Assembly (NCBI RefSeq): GCF_019175385.1
Contig: NC_083341.1
Span: forward strand, 23,630,203 to 23,694,202
Source: Lycium barbarum
Lineage: Eukaryota; Streptophyta; Magnoliopsida; Solanales; Solanaceae
Length of the DNA stretch: 64,000 nucleotides
Direction: 5' to 3'
A program made the position numbers and the translations under genes. Position 1 is the first letter of the stretch. Each line of letters starts with the position of its first letter. The notes beneath the pieces are model-generated. The model saw only the letters and a program-made list of their open reading frames with translations, was not told the DNA's origin and made no database searches. This document shows positions 44,892-57,679 of this stretch, one piece after another.

Positions 44892-46873
44892 ATAGTGGCC
44901 CTTCGGAGTTCGAGGATGGTAAGGCCATCCTTGAGCTGCGAATTTGACAAACCTAATTTTCACCGAATAAAAAACATTATGTTCTTTAGTGCAAAATTTT
45001 GAAAGTATGGCCAGACCCTAGTCTCTGGGCTTCCTACATATCTCAGGCTATATGAGAATTCTGACCACACTTAGTTCAACTCAATTTTTTGAGAACTCTC
45101 GAAATTTGTCCCCATATCGAATTTATGAGACTGGGAGCTTGGGACATGATTGGGGGGATTTTGGATTACGGTCGAGCTCTGTCATTGAGGTCTCCTACAT
45201 ATCCCCACCCTCGGGAATCAGACCATATGTAGTTCGGCTCGATCGGTAGAAAAGGGTATTCCTTATACGGAAGTACTCTTTGGTTTGGGATAGATGGCAT
45301 CAAACTTTCGAGTACGGAAAGAGGGTTGCATTTTCTAAGTTATGAATGTGGCATGATTCACACTCATAATAAAGTCCTTGCACGGACATAATTTCGTACA
45401 TCTTAAGCATGTTGTCACCTAGATTTTAAAAGAATGATAATGCCCCAGCGTCGATGCATGGTGCGAAACTCAATGATAGCGACTCTTGCATTTTGACAAG
45501 TGTTTTTAACTTTGAATAAAATACCTACACGCCTTCCACAGGGGTGTAATTTGATGTTGGTGAAAGGTGTTCATCAACTCTCACCCGAAGTGTCTGTTCC
45601 TCTACTCTGAAATGCCCCGGTTCGCTGCTGAGAAAAAGTTCCACGTTGCTCCGCATGTTTTGAGTCCGACTTTTGCTTCTTTCTTTTGTAGCTTCCAGCT
45701 CGTCTCTAAATGTTGAGTCCTGCGTGTTAGTCTTAAATTATTTAGCTTTAAGGTGGTCATACCTGAGCGGCATTTTCGCCATTCGTCGATGTCAATTCGT
45801 CAACTTCTGATGTCGTATCCGTCTTTTGCGAATGCTTTGTCGGTTTTCTTTTTTTCCTGTAAGTGTGTGTTTTTTTCATGTATTATTTTTTTTGAAAAAA
45901 TGATCTACTCTGGATAATAATGGCGATACTTTTGACTGTCTCTTTTTTCGTCATTTTCAGATGCTTTCATCGTTCAATGATAACTTCTATTAGGATCTGA
46001 GTCGGGCTATACTGCATTTCTGCGAACCTACATACCTCAGTCCGGTTATCGTTTTTGTAACTCGATATGTCAATCATTAAACCCATGTTTTCTCGTGCGG
46101 GGCCGTTTTTGTTTCTTACGACATCGACTACCCTCGAAAATTTGTTTCTTACCATATCATGTTTGCATTTCGCGATGACTGTCCAAATCTTGTGTCACAC
46201 ATCCCATTATCCACATACGGTGACTGTTGTATACCAATTGGTCTAACATCACCTGTATTCAAAAATACCCAAATGTAGACTGCACATCAGAGTGCAGTAT
46301 CATATTCCTCTAATGATGACCGCTAACCCCTGTGTTCAGAATTACCACATTTAGTCAGAATTTTCAAGTTAACTACTGCATATTCAAGGGTGGAGCCTTT
46401 TTTCATGACTACCACTATCCCTGAACCATGATTATGAAATAGACTGCAATAGCGACCGCAAATCTTGATGTAGGAATCATATTCGTATTTCAACGATTGC
46501 GGACATGAAGCTCAGAATTACGCTACCTATTTTTTGCTATATATATGGATGGCAACTTAGCCCCTTCGGCACGTAGTCTCTTAATCCATATCGTCATTTT
46601 GAGGAATGAAGCTTACCTCCGTGGCAAGACTTACACCTTCCTTTTTTGACTCCGGGGGAAGAATACCCGCCTGTCGACAGGATTCACATCTTCCAAAAGG
46701 ACTAGACTCGATTGTGATTAATGACATTCAATCCCACTATCAATGTGTCATTTTAAATTTTTAGATTCTTTGACGTCCACTCAGCCAATGTATCAAGGCA
46801 AGCCATGCGACGTCTAAGCCGGGGTCTTAATACCTTGATATAAAACTATTTTTTAGTGGAGACCCAGCTTTTG
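44892..46873 (-). other. Interior of the Ogre-like element, part next to the 3' LTR
   Basis: Minus-strand CTCCGAAGGGCCACTAT at 44908-44892, directly before the LTR start, is a plausible polypurine tract. The rest of this 2-kb part is non-coding in six frames apart from short open stretches without motifs. It includes a 'cta cat atc' plus 'atg tag ttc' repeated phrase (45030 and 45190). Confidence 0.55.
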
Positions 46874-47867
46874 TGTCACGACACATTTTAGCCTAGGTCA
46901 TGTGGGCTCCTACCATTCCCACCTTGGTAGGCGAACCCTTAACTCAACGTACACAATCAATAAATATAATAAAATAGCGGAAGAAGTAAATGACGTAAGT
47001 CTCACAATATAATATAATATAATATAGCTAATTGCGGAAGTAAATGAATCCACCTTAGTATCTGGTCTGGTCATACAAGAGCATTTAAATCCGAATAACT
47101 CTAGTCTGAATAATAATACATAAAATATCTCAAATCATATCTTGAAAGAAAAGTAAGACATAAACAACAGAAGAGTCTTTGAGGCCAGCGGACATTATGC
47201 TCACCCTGGAAAACTCAGGTAGATGCTGAGGAGTCGATCAGCCACGAGTCAAAGAAGTAGATCCGGCCTGACACTCTACATTCATAAAAGAATGCAACAA
47301 GTGCAGGTCAGTACAAAACAACAGTACTGGTAGGCATCATAGTCCGACTAAGCATAGTTAACACAATTCAGAAAATATCGCAGATAAAAAAGTAAACCAA
47401 TCACGCATGGAACAATATAATCGTAACCGAGTATCCATCAACACCTATGTAAGTATCTAACCCCAATATAATAAGTCTGAGCATATCTAATCCTGGACCA
47501 ATCAACACAATAGAATCAATAACACAATCCATCACAATACAGTCATCACGACATCTCACTCAAGTCATAATGCAATGCAATGCAATAATGGTATGAATGT
47601 GATGCCATCCCATGCTATGCAAATGAGATGTACACATGTACTTCTGACGAAAATATCAACGTCTCGGCAGCACAACCCAGTGTGACTCATGAAGTCTGAG
47701 TGCCACCCGTCCCGGATCTTTGCCAAACAGACAGACAGGACCCTGGCTAATTGCTCATAGGGGGAGTCTCACCGGCACCACTCTGAGGGACCTGTGGAGC
47801 ACATGCACTACAATTGATTCCGGAATAGCATCATAATCGGCCATGCAACAACGATGCCCGAATATAA

Positions 47868-48130
47868 CCATCGGACATCTTCCTCCTCACAATCACTCAA
47901 AAGAGTTGTCAAATATCAGTTTCATAAATCAACGATACCAGAATTGATCCTCGGACATCGGCCTCCTCATAATCACTTGAGTAAAAGAGTTTATCAAGTA
48001 TTAGTTTCTATAAACAACGATTCGGGAATGGATCTTCGGACATCGTCCTTGTTCACAATCACTCAAGTAAAAGAGTTTATCAAATATCAGTTTCGCTCAA
48101 TCAACAATACTGGTTCATCACCGGATATCG
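47868..48130. repeat. Tandem repeat of about 85 bp in the LTR
   Basis: Three diverged units contain CGGACATCG, CACAATCACT and AAAGAGTT..TCAA; matched in the other LTR at about 55670-55930. Confidence 0.7.
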
Positions 48131-48219
48131 GCCATGCATGATAATATCAGAGAATGCATGCAATGCATATGTAAATCATCAACAAGCAAGATCAATATCA
48201 CAAGTACTTCAATGGGGTA

Positions 48220-48425
48220 GGCCAACAATGTATCACATAACAATACCAACAGTGGGTATGCCAACAATGTATCACATCACAATACCAACAGTGGGTATGC
48301 CAACATATATCAATAACTCAAGTACCAACAGTGGGTACTCCAATATATATATATATATATCAATAACTCAAGTACCAACAGTGGGTACGCCAATAATGTA
48401 TCAAAGTATAAATACCAACAACGGG
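48220..48425. repeat. ACCAACAGTGGGTA tandem array in the LTR
   Basis: Five units begin ACCAACAGTGGGTA or a variant, separated by CCAACAATGTATCAC or ATATATCAATAACTCAAGT. The right LTR has four units (56038-56180). Confidence 0.8.
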
Positions 48426-49931
48426 CATGTCAACCCTATCCGAATCAGGACAACAACCGACATTCGCTATCTACCAACTGCACATGGCATCAAGCCAACA
48501 CAATTAAACAATCAAACACATATAGCAGGGTGGCTAGTCCCAACATACATCAGGGCCCAGCCTAAGGCAATGTCCATCCCAACTTGACACCTGAAGGTTC
48601 ACATGTTGTCTCCGATATCGTAATCTAAATATGTGATTCACTATACTAAGTCTCACCACAGGTTAACCATAACCTACCTGGACTGCCGAATCGCAACACC
48701 AACAAGTCACTCTATGGCCTTGCCCTTTCTTTGAAGCTCAGAACCAAAGTAGTCTAAGCACAATCGAATTCTAAATTAGAAATCATGAATAATGATACTA
48801 ATATTGCTATGACATCAATTATGTCCATTTTAACCCTAGAAATTAGGGAAATGGGCCCACAATGGCGAAACGGAAAATTCAAGGGTAAAATATCAAATTG
48901 AATCCTAGGTAATCATAACCCCATCATTAATTGTTGATTTAGCGCGAGAATTATCCCCTAATGTGATTTCTAGTAAAACACCCCAAATTGGGTATAAGCC
49001 CTAATTCTCCAAATCTGAAATTCAACGTTAAAAGTGAAAGATATATGATTACTAACCTTAGATTCATCACATTTTAACATTAACATCATCAATTTATCAA
49101 GTATACTCTTAGAGAAAAATCTCCCAAAACCCTCATTCAATTTCCATTTCTAAGGGATTGAAAAGGGAAGGCGAAAGTCTAAGATGATTGTGATTAAAGA
49201 GAAGTAAAGGATTAGGTAAGATTTTACCTCCAAGATTTCCTTCAATTTGTCTCCAAGAACAGCTTTCCCAAGTCCCAATATCGAGATATGAAATAATGAG
49301 GGTCTAAGACTCACTAAATGAACAGTCACTGCCCGTCACCACTGTAGCGGTAACTGGACTGCCTCAGGCTAAAATGGTTGGGACCGCTTCAGTGGCAGGG
49401 CTACCACCTCAGCGGTGCTGGTGCCGCCAAAGCGGACATCAGATACCAGAACTTGGCCTAATTTTTTCGTTTCGATCCGATTTTTTGACTAACTCCCGAG
49501 GCCATCTGCTCACATACCAGATACCTAGTCCCACTCAAAAATGCGCTACGAACGCGCCTATGGCCTCAAAATTCCCTACAGAGGTCTCATTGACCGAGTC
49601 AACCACCGATGCCTTAATTCCCATTTCCCATCCAATGTCCCGAAGTGCATCCTAATGCATTGGGAACCGAACCAAACACACACACAAGTTCTAAACAACT
49701 ATCCGGACCTCTCAGAATTAACGAAATTCAGAAAAGGTTCGTTTGCCCAAAAGTCAACTTCGGGTCAACCACTTTCACTTTTAAGCCTATATTTTCACCA
49801 AAGTTATCCGAATCTAGTCTAGACACCTCGAGAAGCGTGTCAACGGTCCCCTCTGGTCAAAAGGAGCTAGTCAGTGCTTGAGAGCAGGCGAAAGTGCCAA
49901 AAGAATTATAACGACCAAACGGGTCGTTACA

Positions 49932-50351
49932 TCAGCTACCAATTGAACCGTTGCTCGTCCTCGAGCAAAGAAAAGAAGAAAAGTAGTAAATACCTGAATC
50001 AGCGAACAATTGGGGATATCGGCTACATATATTAGACTCAGTCTCCCAAGTAGCCTCTTCCACAGGACGGTGCTTCCATTGCACTTTCATAGAAGAAATC
50101 TCCTTAGACCTCAACTTTCGAACCTTCCTATCCAAGATCGCGATAGGCTCCTCCTCATAAGTCAAATTCTCATCAAGCAATATAGAATCCCAACGAAAAA
50201 TGTAGGTACCTTCGGCATCGTACATTTTTAGAATCGAAACATGAAAGACCGGATGAACTCCCGCCAAGCCTGGCGGCAATGCTAACTCATTAGCTACATC
50301 ACCTATACAATCCACGACCTCAAACGGGCCAATGTATCTAGGGCTCAACAT
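49932..50351 (-). pseudogene. Tekay integrase C-terminus and chromodomain
   Basis: [16 protein letters not shown] is the GPY/F-type end of integrase. [18 protein letters not shown] followed by [14 protein letters not shown] is a chromodomain with its conserved Trp residues. In this lineage the domain is thought to steer insertion to marked chromatin. It is open to its stop beside the 3' LTR, but is separated by a frameshift (about 50355) from the rest of integrase. Confidence 0.9.
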
Positions 50352-51085
50352 GCCCTTCTTACCAAAACCTCATAACACCTTTCATGGGTAAAACCTTTAA
50401 TAAAACCTGATCACCAATAGCAAACTTCAAATCCTGAACCTTTCGGTCCACATACATCTTCTGCCGGCTCTGAGCTGCCATGAGTCTGGCCCGAATAACT
50501 CCCACTCTATCAAGGGACTCTCTCAATAGATATGTGCTCCCAGGTCGAGCCTCGAACCCATCGAACCAACTAATTGGAGATCTATACCTCCTACCATATA
50601 AGGCCTCAAAGGCGCCATACCAATACTCGAATGATAACTGTTGTTGCATGCAAACTCCACCAAGGGCAAGTGCTGATCCCTATGACCACCAAAGTCGATA
50701 ACACACGCTCTCAACATATCCTCGAGCACCTGAATGGTCCACTCGGACTGGCCATCGGTCTGGGGATGGAAAGCTGTACTAAAGTCCAATCGGGTACCCA
50801 AATCATCATGAAATGCTCTCCAGAATCGGGAAGTAAAGATAGTACCCCGATCAAATACAATAGAAATAGGGATCCCATGTAATATCACAATATTAACTGA
50901 ATCAGGTCACCAACACGAGGAACGCATACGCGTCCTCTAATCCTCAGAATGCCCTCAGAATTAGTCACGGCCTCCTTGGTCTCACCTCTCGACACCCTAT
51001 CTCGGATCTTGCTCAACTGAGAATCCTCAAACTGATGAGCCTTGATCCAATCCAATAATGATGATCTCGCCTCAATACAAGCCAA
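50352..51085 (-). pseudogene. Tekay integrase with the zinc finger and first catalytic Asp deleted
   Basis: 51085-50885 encodes the part just before the zinc finger (LLDWIKAHQFEDSQLS, ILRIRGRVCVPRVGDL). It jumps directly to HGIPISIVFDRGTIFTSRF (second catalytic Asp) and FHPQTDGQSEWTIQ (catalytic Glu). About 130 residues that normally hold HHCC and the first Asp are missing. Reading then changes frame again into YGRRYRSPISWFDGFEA and FAIGDQVLLKVLPMKG. The deletion alone removes function. Confidence 0.85.
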
Positions 51086-52329
51086 ATCCTGCCCGGGGTC
51101 GAGATGTCGAGACAGACGAAACTATTGGCCAGAGTCTGAACCTCCAAGGCCAACGGACGCTCGGAAACAACTAATCAAGATAAACTCCCCATACTCACTG
51201 CCTTGCGACTCAAGGCATCTGCCACCACATTGGCTTTACCAGGGTGATACAGAATAGAGATGTCATAGTATTTCAGGAGCTCCATCCATCGGCGCTACAT
51301 GGAATTAAGATCTCTCTGGGTAAACACATGTTGAAGGCTACGATGATCGGTAAAGACCTCTCAATGGACACCGTACAAGTAATGCCTCCAAAGCTTCAAA
51401 GTGAAGACTATGGCCAACAACTCCAAATCATGGGTAGGGTAATTTTTCTCGTGAACTTTCAACTGACGGGAAGCGTAAGCTATCACTCTACCCTTCTGCA
51501 TCAACACCGCACCCAAACCCATACGGAAAGCATCACAATAGACCGCGAAGTCCTTGCCCTCTACAGGTAAGGCTAGAATCGGGGCTGTGGTCAAAAGAAG
51601 CTTGAGCTTTTGAAAGCTCTCGTCACAATCATCCGTCCACTGGAAGGGGACATCCTTTTGAGTCAATCTGGTCAAGGATGAAGAAATGGCAGCAAAACCC
51701 TTAATAAAGCGACGGTAATAATTGGTCAAACCCACAAAACTACGAATCTCGGTAATAGTAGTGGGCCTCGCCCAAGCCTTCACAACCTCAATCTTCTGTG
51801 GGTCAACCATAATTCCCTCTTTGGACACCACATGACCTAAGAATGCCACAGACTCTAACCAGAACTCACATTTAGAAAATTTTGCAAATAGGCTATGTTT
51901 TTTCAACTACTCAAGGACGGTATGAAGATGGCTCTCATGCTCCACTCTACTCTTGGAATACACCAAGATGTCATCAATAAACACAATCATAAAAGAATTA
52001 AGGACCGGTCTAAAGATGCCATTCATCAAGGTCATATATGCAGCTGGGGCATTGGTAAGCCCGAAAGACATCACTAGAAACTCATAGTGGCTATATCTCG
52101 TCCGAAATGCTGTCTTCGGAATATCCTTTGCCCTAAGCTTCAACTGGTGATAGCCGGAATGCAAATCAATCTTAGAAAACACCGAAGCACCCTGAAGCTG
52201 GTCAAACAGGTCATCAATACGAGGCATAGGACAATTATTCCGGATAGTGACCTTGTTCAACTGGCAGTAATCAATGCACATCCTCATGCTCCCGTCTTTC
52301 TTCTTCACAAATAACAGTGGAGTACCCAA
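51086..52329 (-). pseudogene. Tekay reverse transcriptase and RNase H
   Basis: [35 protein letters not shown] and the catalytic [12 protein letters not shown] box define RT. A stop just before 51906 separates the thumb ([19 protein letters not shown]). The RNase H domain ([36 protein letters not shown]) ends at a stop at 51361, and degraded text ([16 protein letters not shown]) continues to about 51195 with further stops. CDAF replaces the usual CDAS. Confidence 0.92.
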
Positions 52330-53374
52330 GGAGAGCGCTCGGTTTAATGAACCCCTTGCTCAATAAATCAGGCAATTGTTCCTTAATTTCTCTCAACTCG
52401 GCAGGTTCCATCTGATATGGTGGAATGAAAATAGGACGAGTACCCGAGTCCACGTCGATACAGAAATCAATGTAACGATCGGCTGGCATACCCGGAAAAT
52501 CTGATGGAAATACCTCCACGAACTCGCTCACAATAGGAATAGACTCAAGGGGTGGAGATGTAACAGTTGTATTATGAATATGCGCCAAGTACGCTAAACA
52601 CCCCTTACTTACTAATTTCTTCTCCCTAAGGAAGGAAATAATCTTCTTCAGAGCGGGACTAGGAGTACCGCTCCACTTGATCCTAGGGATGCCTGGCATG
52701 GCTAAAGTGATTGTTTTGGTATGACAGTCCAAGATCGCATGATAAGGAGAAAGCCAGGACATACCCAATATAATATCAAAGTCCACCATATCCAGAATCA
52801 TCAAATATACCCAGGTGTCATACCCCATAAAAGTAACTAAACAAAACCAGTAAACTCGATCAACAACCACAGAATCTTCGACCGGAGTAGACACTTGAAC
52901 AGGTATATCTATGCTATCACAGGGTAACTCCCAACCAATGGCATGAAATGCAGATACATACGAATAAGTGGATCTAGGATCAAATAACATAGATGCTGCT
53001 CTATGACGGACATAAAAGGTACCTGAGATCACATCATCTGAGGCCTCTGCCTCGAGCCTACCAAGAAATGAGTAACAATGGGCTCCACTGTGCCCAGTCT
53101 GGGATCCCTCTCTCGAACTCTGAGTACCACCTCTAGCTGGCTGGGACCCACCTCTAGAACTATGGGAAGTACCGCGGCCTGAATGAGCATCGCCTCTCTG
53201 AGAAGTCCCTCCTTGACCACCGAATGATACAGGAGCCCTCAGTGGCTGATAATCTCGCCTAAGTCGGGGACATCTCTTGGAAATATGCCCAACCTCCTCA
53301 CAAGAGAAACAGGTAAGAGGAGTCGAATGTTGAAACACGAAAACTGAAGACCCGGATGAAACAGTCTTGTCCAC
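52271..53374 (-). pseudogene. Tekay gag zinc knuckle, protease and RT start
   Basis: CFSCEEVGHISKRC is a standard C-x2-C-x4-H-x4-C knuckle. After a Gly/Ser/Arg-rich linker the protease motif reads MLFDPRSTYSYVS, with Arg where Gly is expected in the active loop. VDFDIILGMSWLSPY and the first RT blocks (PPYQMEPAELREIKEQL) follow. A frameshift at about 52325 leads into the RT frame. Confidence 0.9.
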
Positions 53375-54565
53375 TGGTCAAGAGAACGAGCTCTCAGGAG
53401 CTCTCTATCTAGGTAGCTCACTAGAGAATGCCGGTAATGCTGAATACACGGGACGATCGGAATAGGGCTGAGGTGGCCTCGAAAACTAACCGGCGCCTCT
53501 CATACCAGAACCCCCGAAGCTGCCAGTCTGACGTGGCCTCTTGTCTCCACTACTAAAAGCACAGGCCTTGGCGCCCTCAACCATCGAAGCATGCTCAATA
53601 ATGGACTGGAAAGAAACCCCCATAGACTTCATCTGAAGGCAAGGAATCCGTAGAGAGCCCACTAGTCCTCTAACAAAGCGCCTGATCCTATCAGCCTCGG
53701 TAGGAATCAACGGAGTAGAGTATCGGGCCAAATAGAGGAAACGGGTCACATAATACTCCAAGGACATGCCCCTCTACTCAAGGTGTAAAAACTGTTCCCT
53801 ACGAGCCTCTCTCAAAGACCGGGGCACATACTTTTCAAGGAAGGCCCGATAGAATTGAGTCTAAGTCAACGGAGGAGAACCCTCAGGTCTGCACGACACG
53901 AAATACCTCCACCACATCTTCACGTCGCCGCGAAACTGGTAGGACACATAATCAACGCAGTGGGTCTCCGCTATCCCCATACGGTGCAGCAACTCATGCA
54001 TATAAAGAATAAACTCATAGGCATCCTCAGACGAAGTACAAGAGAACCTCAGCGACTCTAATTTCCTGAACCTCCCCACCAGGTCCTGATTAGCAGCAGT
54101 CATAACATCACTATCCATGGGCCTAATATCCTCACCAGGGGCGGGTATAATATCAATACGGGGAGCTATAGCTATGGCGGGATGTGCTACCCGCGTGGGT
54201 CGTTGCTCAGGGGTCTGTGCCCCAACCCTAGTCTGTGAACTCCCACCGGGTGTAGTAACACCGACGGTAGCCTGCTGGGCATCAAGATGAAGTAGGATCC
54301 TGTCCATAGTGTCATGCACGGCCTGGTCAGAAGTAACCTCAGGCTGTGTCCGCGTTGGGGTCACGTCATCCCCCATGGTCTGGTCTTTACCCGACTGGTA
54401 CTCGGGCTCGGGAGATGGAGACCTCTCTCATCGCTGGCCAACCGTCGGACCTCTACCCCTTCCTGGGGCAGCACCGCGGCCTCTCACTCTACCGCGTCCT
54501 CTAACTGTAGCGCGCCCTCGGGCTCCAGCCGTAGCTGCGGGCTCCGGCACCTAACTTCGGGCCAT
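53375..54565 (-). pseudogene. gag: Tekay gag, many stops in one frame
   Basis: The ATG at 54565 starts an Arg/Gly-rich N-terminus. Stops at codon 5 (TAG 54553-54551) and codon 46 (TGA 54430-54428) are in the same frame as the later open parts 54376-53861 and 53767-53486. More stops lie at 53863-53861, 53776-53774, 53488-53486 and near 53410 and 53380. The capsid core (LRFSCTSSEDAYEFILYMH, VKMWWRYF, MSLEYYVTRFLYLARY) is clear. Despite at least seven stops there is no frameshift in 1.2 kb, so decay was mostly by point mutation. Confidence 0.9.
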
Positions 54566-54783
54566 AGTAGCTCGAGTTCTCCCTATCTGTGAGAGAAGGG
54601 ATAAAAGTCAGATACCAATTTGGTCTTTCCAGATACCAATTTGAATAAAGTAGCAGGATGGAAAGAAAGAAGGTGAGATTTCCTAAATGCCGCATAGCTT
54701 CCCGCACATAAGTACGGAGCTCATCGTACCGATCCACGAGACTCTACTGGACACGCTCTTGTATTAAAGATCGGGTAACCTAG

Positions 54784-54796
54784 GGCTCTGATACCA
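54784..54796 (-). other. Tekay primer binding site, initiator tRNA-Met
   Basis: Minus-strand TGGTATCAGAGCC, a few bases after the end of the 5' LTR (54800). It is complementary to the 3' end of initiator tRNA-Met. Confidence 0.9.
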
Positions 54797-54799
54797 ACT

Positions 54800-57679
54800 T
54801 GTCACGGCCCATTTTAGCCTAGGTCATGCGGGCACCTACCATTCCCACCACGGTAGGTGAACCCTTAACTCAAGAGCATCTAAATCCGAATAACTCTGGT
54901 CTGAATAACAATACATAAAATGTCTCAAATCATGTCTTGAGAGAAAAGTAAGACATAAACAATAAAAGAGTCTTCGAGGTCAGCGGATGCCATGCTCACA
55001 CTGGAAAACTCAGGTAGAAGCTGAGGAGTCGATCAACCACGAGTTAGAGAAGTAGATCTGTCCTGATACTCTGCATTCGTAAAAGAATACAAAAAGTGCA
55101 GGTCAGTACAAACAACAGTACTGGTAGGCATCATAGGCCGACTAATCATAGTTAACACAATTCAGAAAATAATGCAGATAAACAAGTAAAACAATCACAC
55201 ATGGAACAATATAATCGTAACCGAGTATCCATCAACATCTATGTAAGTATCTAACTCCAATATAATAAGTCTGAGTATATCTAATCCTGGACCAATCAAC
55301 ACAATAGAATCAACAACACAATACATCACAATACAGTAATCAAGACATCTCACTCAAGTCATAATGCAATGCAATGCAATAATGGTATGAATGTGATGCC
55401 ATCCCGTGATATGCAAATAAGATGTACACATGTACTCCGGAGGAAAATATCGACGTCTCAACAGCATAACCCAATGTGACTCGCGAAGTCTAAGTGCTAC
55501 CCATCCCGGATCTTTGCCAAACAGACAGACAGGACCCTGGCTAATTGCTCACATGGGGAGTCTCACCGGCACCACTCTGGGGGACCCGCGGAGCCCATGC
55601 ACTACAATCGATTCTGAAATAACATCGGAATCGGCCATGCAACAACGATGCCCGAATATAACCATCGCACATCAGCCTCCTTACAATCACTCAAAAGAGT
55701 AGTCAAATATAAGTTTCATAAATCAACGATTCTGGAATTAATCCTCGGACATCGGCCTCTTCACAATCACTCGAGTAAAAGAGTTTATCAAGTATCCCTT
55801 TCATATAAACAACGATTCGGGAATGGATCTTTGGATATCGACCTTTTTCACAATCACTCAAGTAAAATAGTTTATCAAATATCAATTTCACTCAATCAAC
55901 GATACCGGATCATCACAGGATATCGGCCATGCATGATTATATGAGAGAATGCGTGCAATGCATATGTAAATCATCAACAAGCAAGATAAATATCACAAGT
56001 ACTTCAACGGGGTAGGCCAAAAATGTATCACATCACAATACCAACAGTGGGTATGCCAACATATATCAATAACTCAAGTACCAACAGTGGGTACAACAAT
56101 ATATATATATCAATAACTCAAGTACCAACAGTGGGTACGCCAATAATGTATCAAAGTACAAATACCAATAACGGGTATATCAATCCTATCCGAATCAGGA
56201 CAACAATCGACATTCGCTATCTACCAACTGCACATGGCATCATGCCAACACAATTAAAGAATTAAACACATATAGAGGGGTGGCTAGTCCCAACACACAT
56301 CAGGGCCCAACCTAAGGCAATGTCCATCCCAACTTCACACCCGAAGGTTCGCATGCTGTCTCCGACATCGTAATCTAAATATGTGATTCACTATACTAAG
56401 TCTCACCAAAGGTAAACCATAACCTACTTGGACTGCCAAACTGCAACACCAACAAGTCACTCTTTCGCCTTGCCCTTTCTCTGAAGCTCAGAACCAAAGT
56501 AGTCTAAGCACAATCGAATTCTAAATTAGAAATCATGAGTAATGATACTAATATTGCTATGATATCAATTCAATCCATTTTAACCCAAGAAATTGGAGAG
56601 AAATGGGCCCACAAGGGCGAACCAAAAAATTCACTGGTAAATTGAATCCTAGGTAATCATAACCCCATCATTAATTATTGATTTAGCTCGAGAATTATCC
56701 CATAATGTGATTTTAATAAAAACCCCCAAATTGGGTATGAACCCTAATTCTCCAAATCCGAAATTCAACGTTAAAAGTGAAAGATATATGATTCCTAAGC
56801 TTAGATTCATCACATTTTAACATTAACATCATCAATTTATCAAGGGTACTCTTAGAGAAAAATCTCCCAAAACCCTCCTTCAATTTTCATTTCTAAGGGA
56901 TTGAAAAGAAAAGGGGAAAGTCTAAGATAATTGTGATTAAAGAGAAGTAAAGGATTAGACAAGGTTTTACCTCCAAGATTTCCCAATATCGAGATATGAA
57001 ATAATGAGGGTCTAAGACTCATTAAATGAACAGTCACTGCTCGTCACCACTGTAGCGGTAACTGGACCGCCCCAGTGGCCACCTGACCGCTTCAACAGTC
57101 AGGCCAAAATGGTTGGGATCGCTTTAGCGGTAGGGCTACCACCCCATCAGTGCCACTGCTGCGGTGCTGGTGCTGCCAAAGCGGACACCAGACACCAGAA
57201 CTTGGCCTAAGTTTTTCGTTTTGATTCGATTTTTTGACTAACTCTCGAGGTCATCTGCTCACATACCAAATACCTTATCCCATATAAAAATGTGCTAGAA
57301 ACGCGCCTATGGCCTCAAAATTCCCAACGGAGGTCTTGTTGACCAAGTCAACCACCGATGCCTTAATTCCTATTTCCCATCTAATGTCCCGAAGTGCATC
57401 CGAATGCATAGGAACTGAACCAAATGCACACGCAAGTTCTAAATGACTACCCGGACCTCTTAGAATTGATAAAATTCCAAAAAGGTTCGTTTGCCCAAAA
57501 GTCAACTTCGGGTCAACCACTTTCACTTTTAAGCCTATATTTTCACCAAAGTTACCCGAATCCAGTCTAGACACCTCGGGAAGCATGTCAACGGTCTCCT
57601 CATGTCAAAAGGAGCTAATCAGTGCTTGGGAGCAGGCGAAAGTGCCAAAAGAACTATAACGACCAAACGAGTCGTTACA
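54800..57679 (-). repeat. Tekay 5' LTR (minus sense)
   Basis: 2880 bp. Same organisation as the partner LTR, including ACCGCT/AGCGGT words at about 57050-57185. Differs by several indels and one fewer ACCAACAGTGGGTA unit. Confidence 0.93.

Larger units (their letters stand above)
46874..49931 (-). repeat. Tekay 3' LTR (minus sense)
   Basis: 3058 bp. About 130 bp (roughly 46948-47077, with repeated AATATA) are absent from the other LTR. It contains two tandem arrays (47868-48130 and 48220-48425). Confidence 0.93.
46874..57679 (-). mobile_element. Complete Tekay-type chromovirus, decayed
   Basis: LTRs at 46874-49931 and 54800-57679 are bounded by a perfect target duplication TTTTG (46869-46873 and 57680-57684). 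On the minus strand the LTR starts TGTAACGAC(C/T)CGTTTGGTCG, and an initiator tRNA-Met primer site follows. Gag with a CCHC knuckle, protease, RT, RNase H, a deleted integrase and a chromodomain follow in order. The chromodomain and the LTR start fit the Tekay/Del lineage. It sits inside the Ogre-like interior and is therefore younger than that element. Confidence 0.93.
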
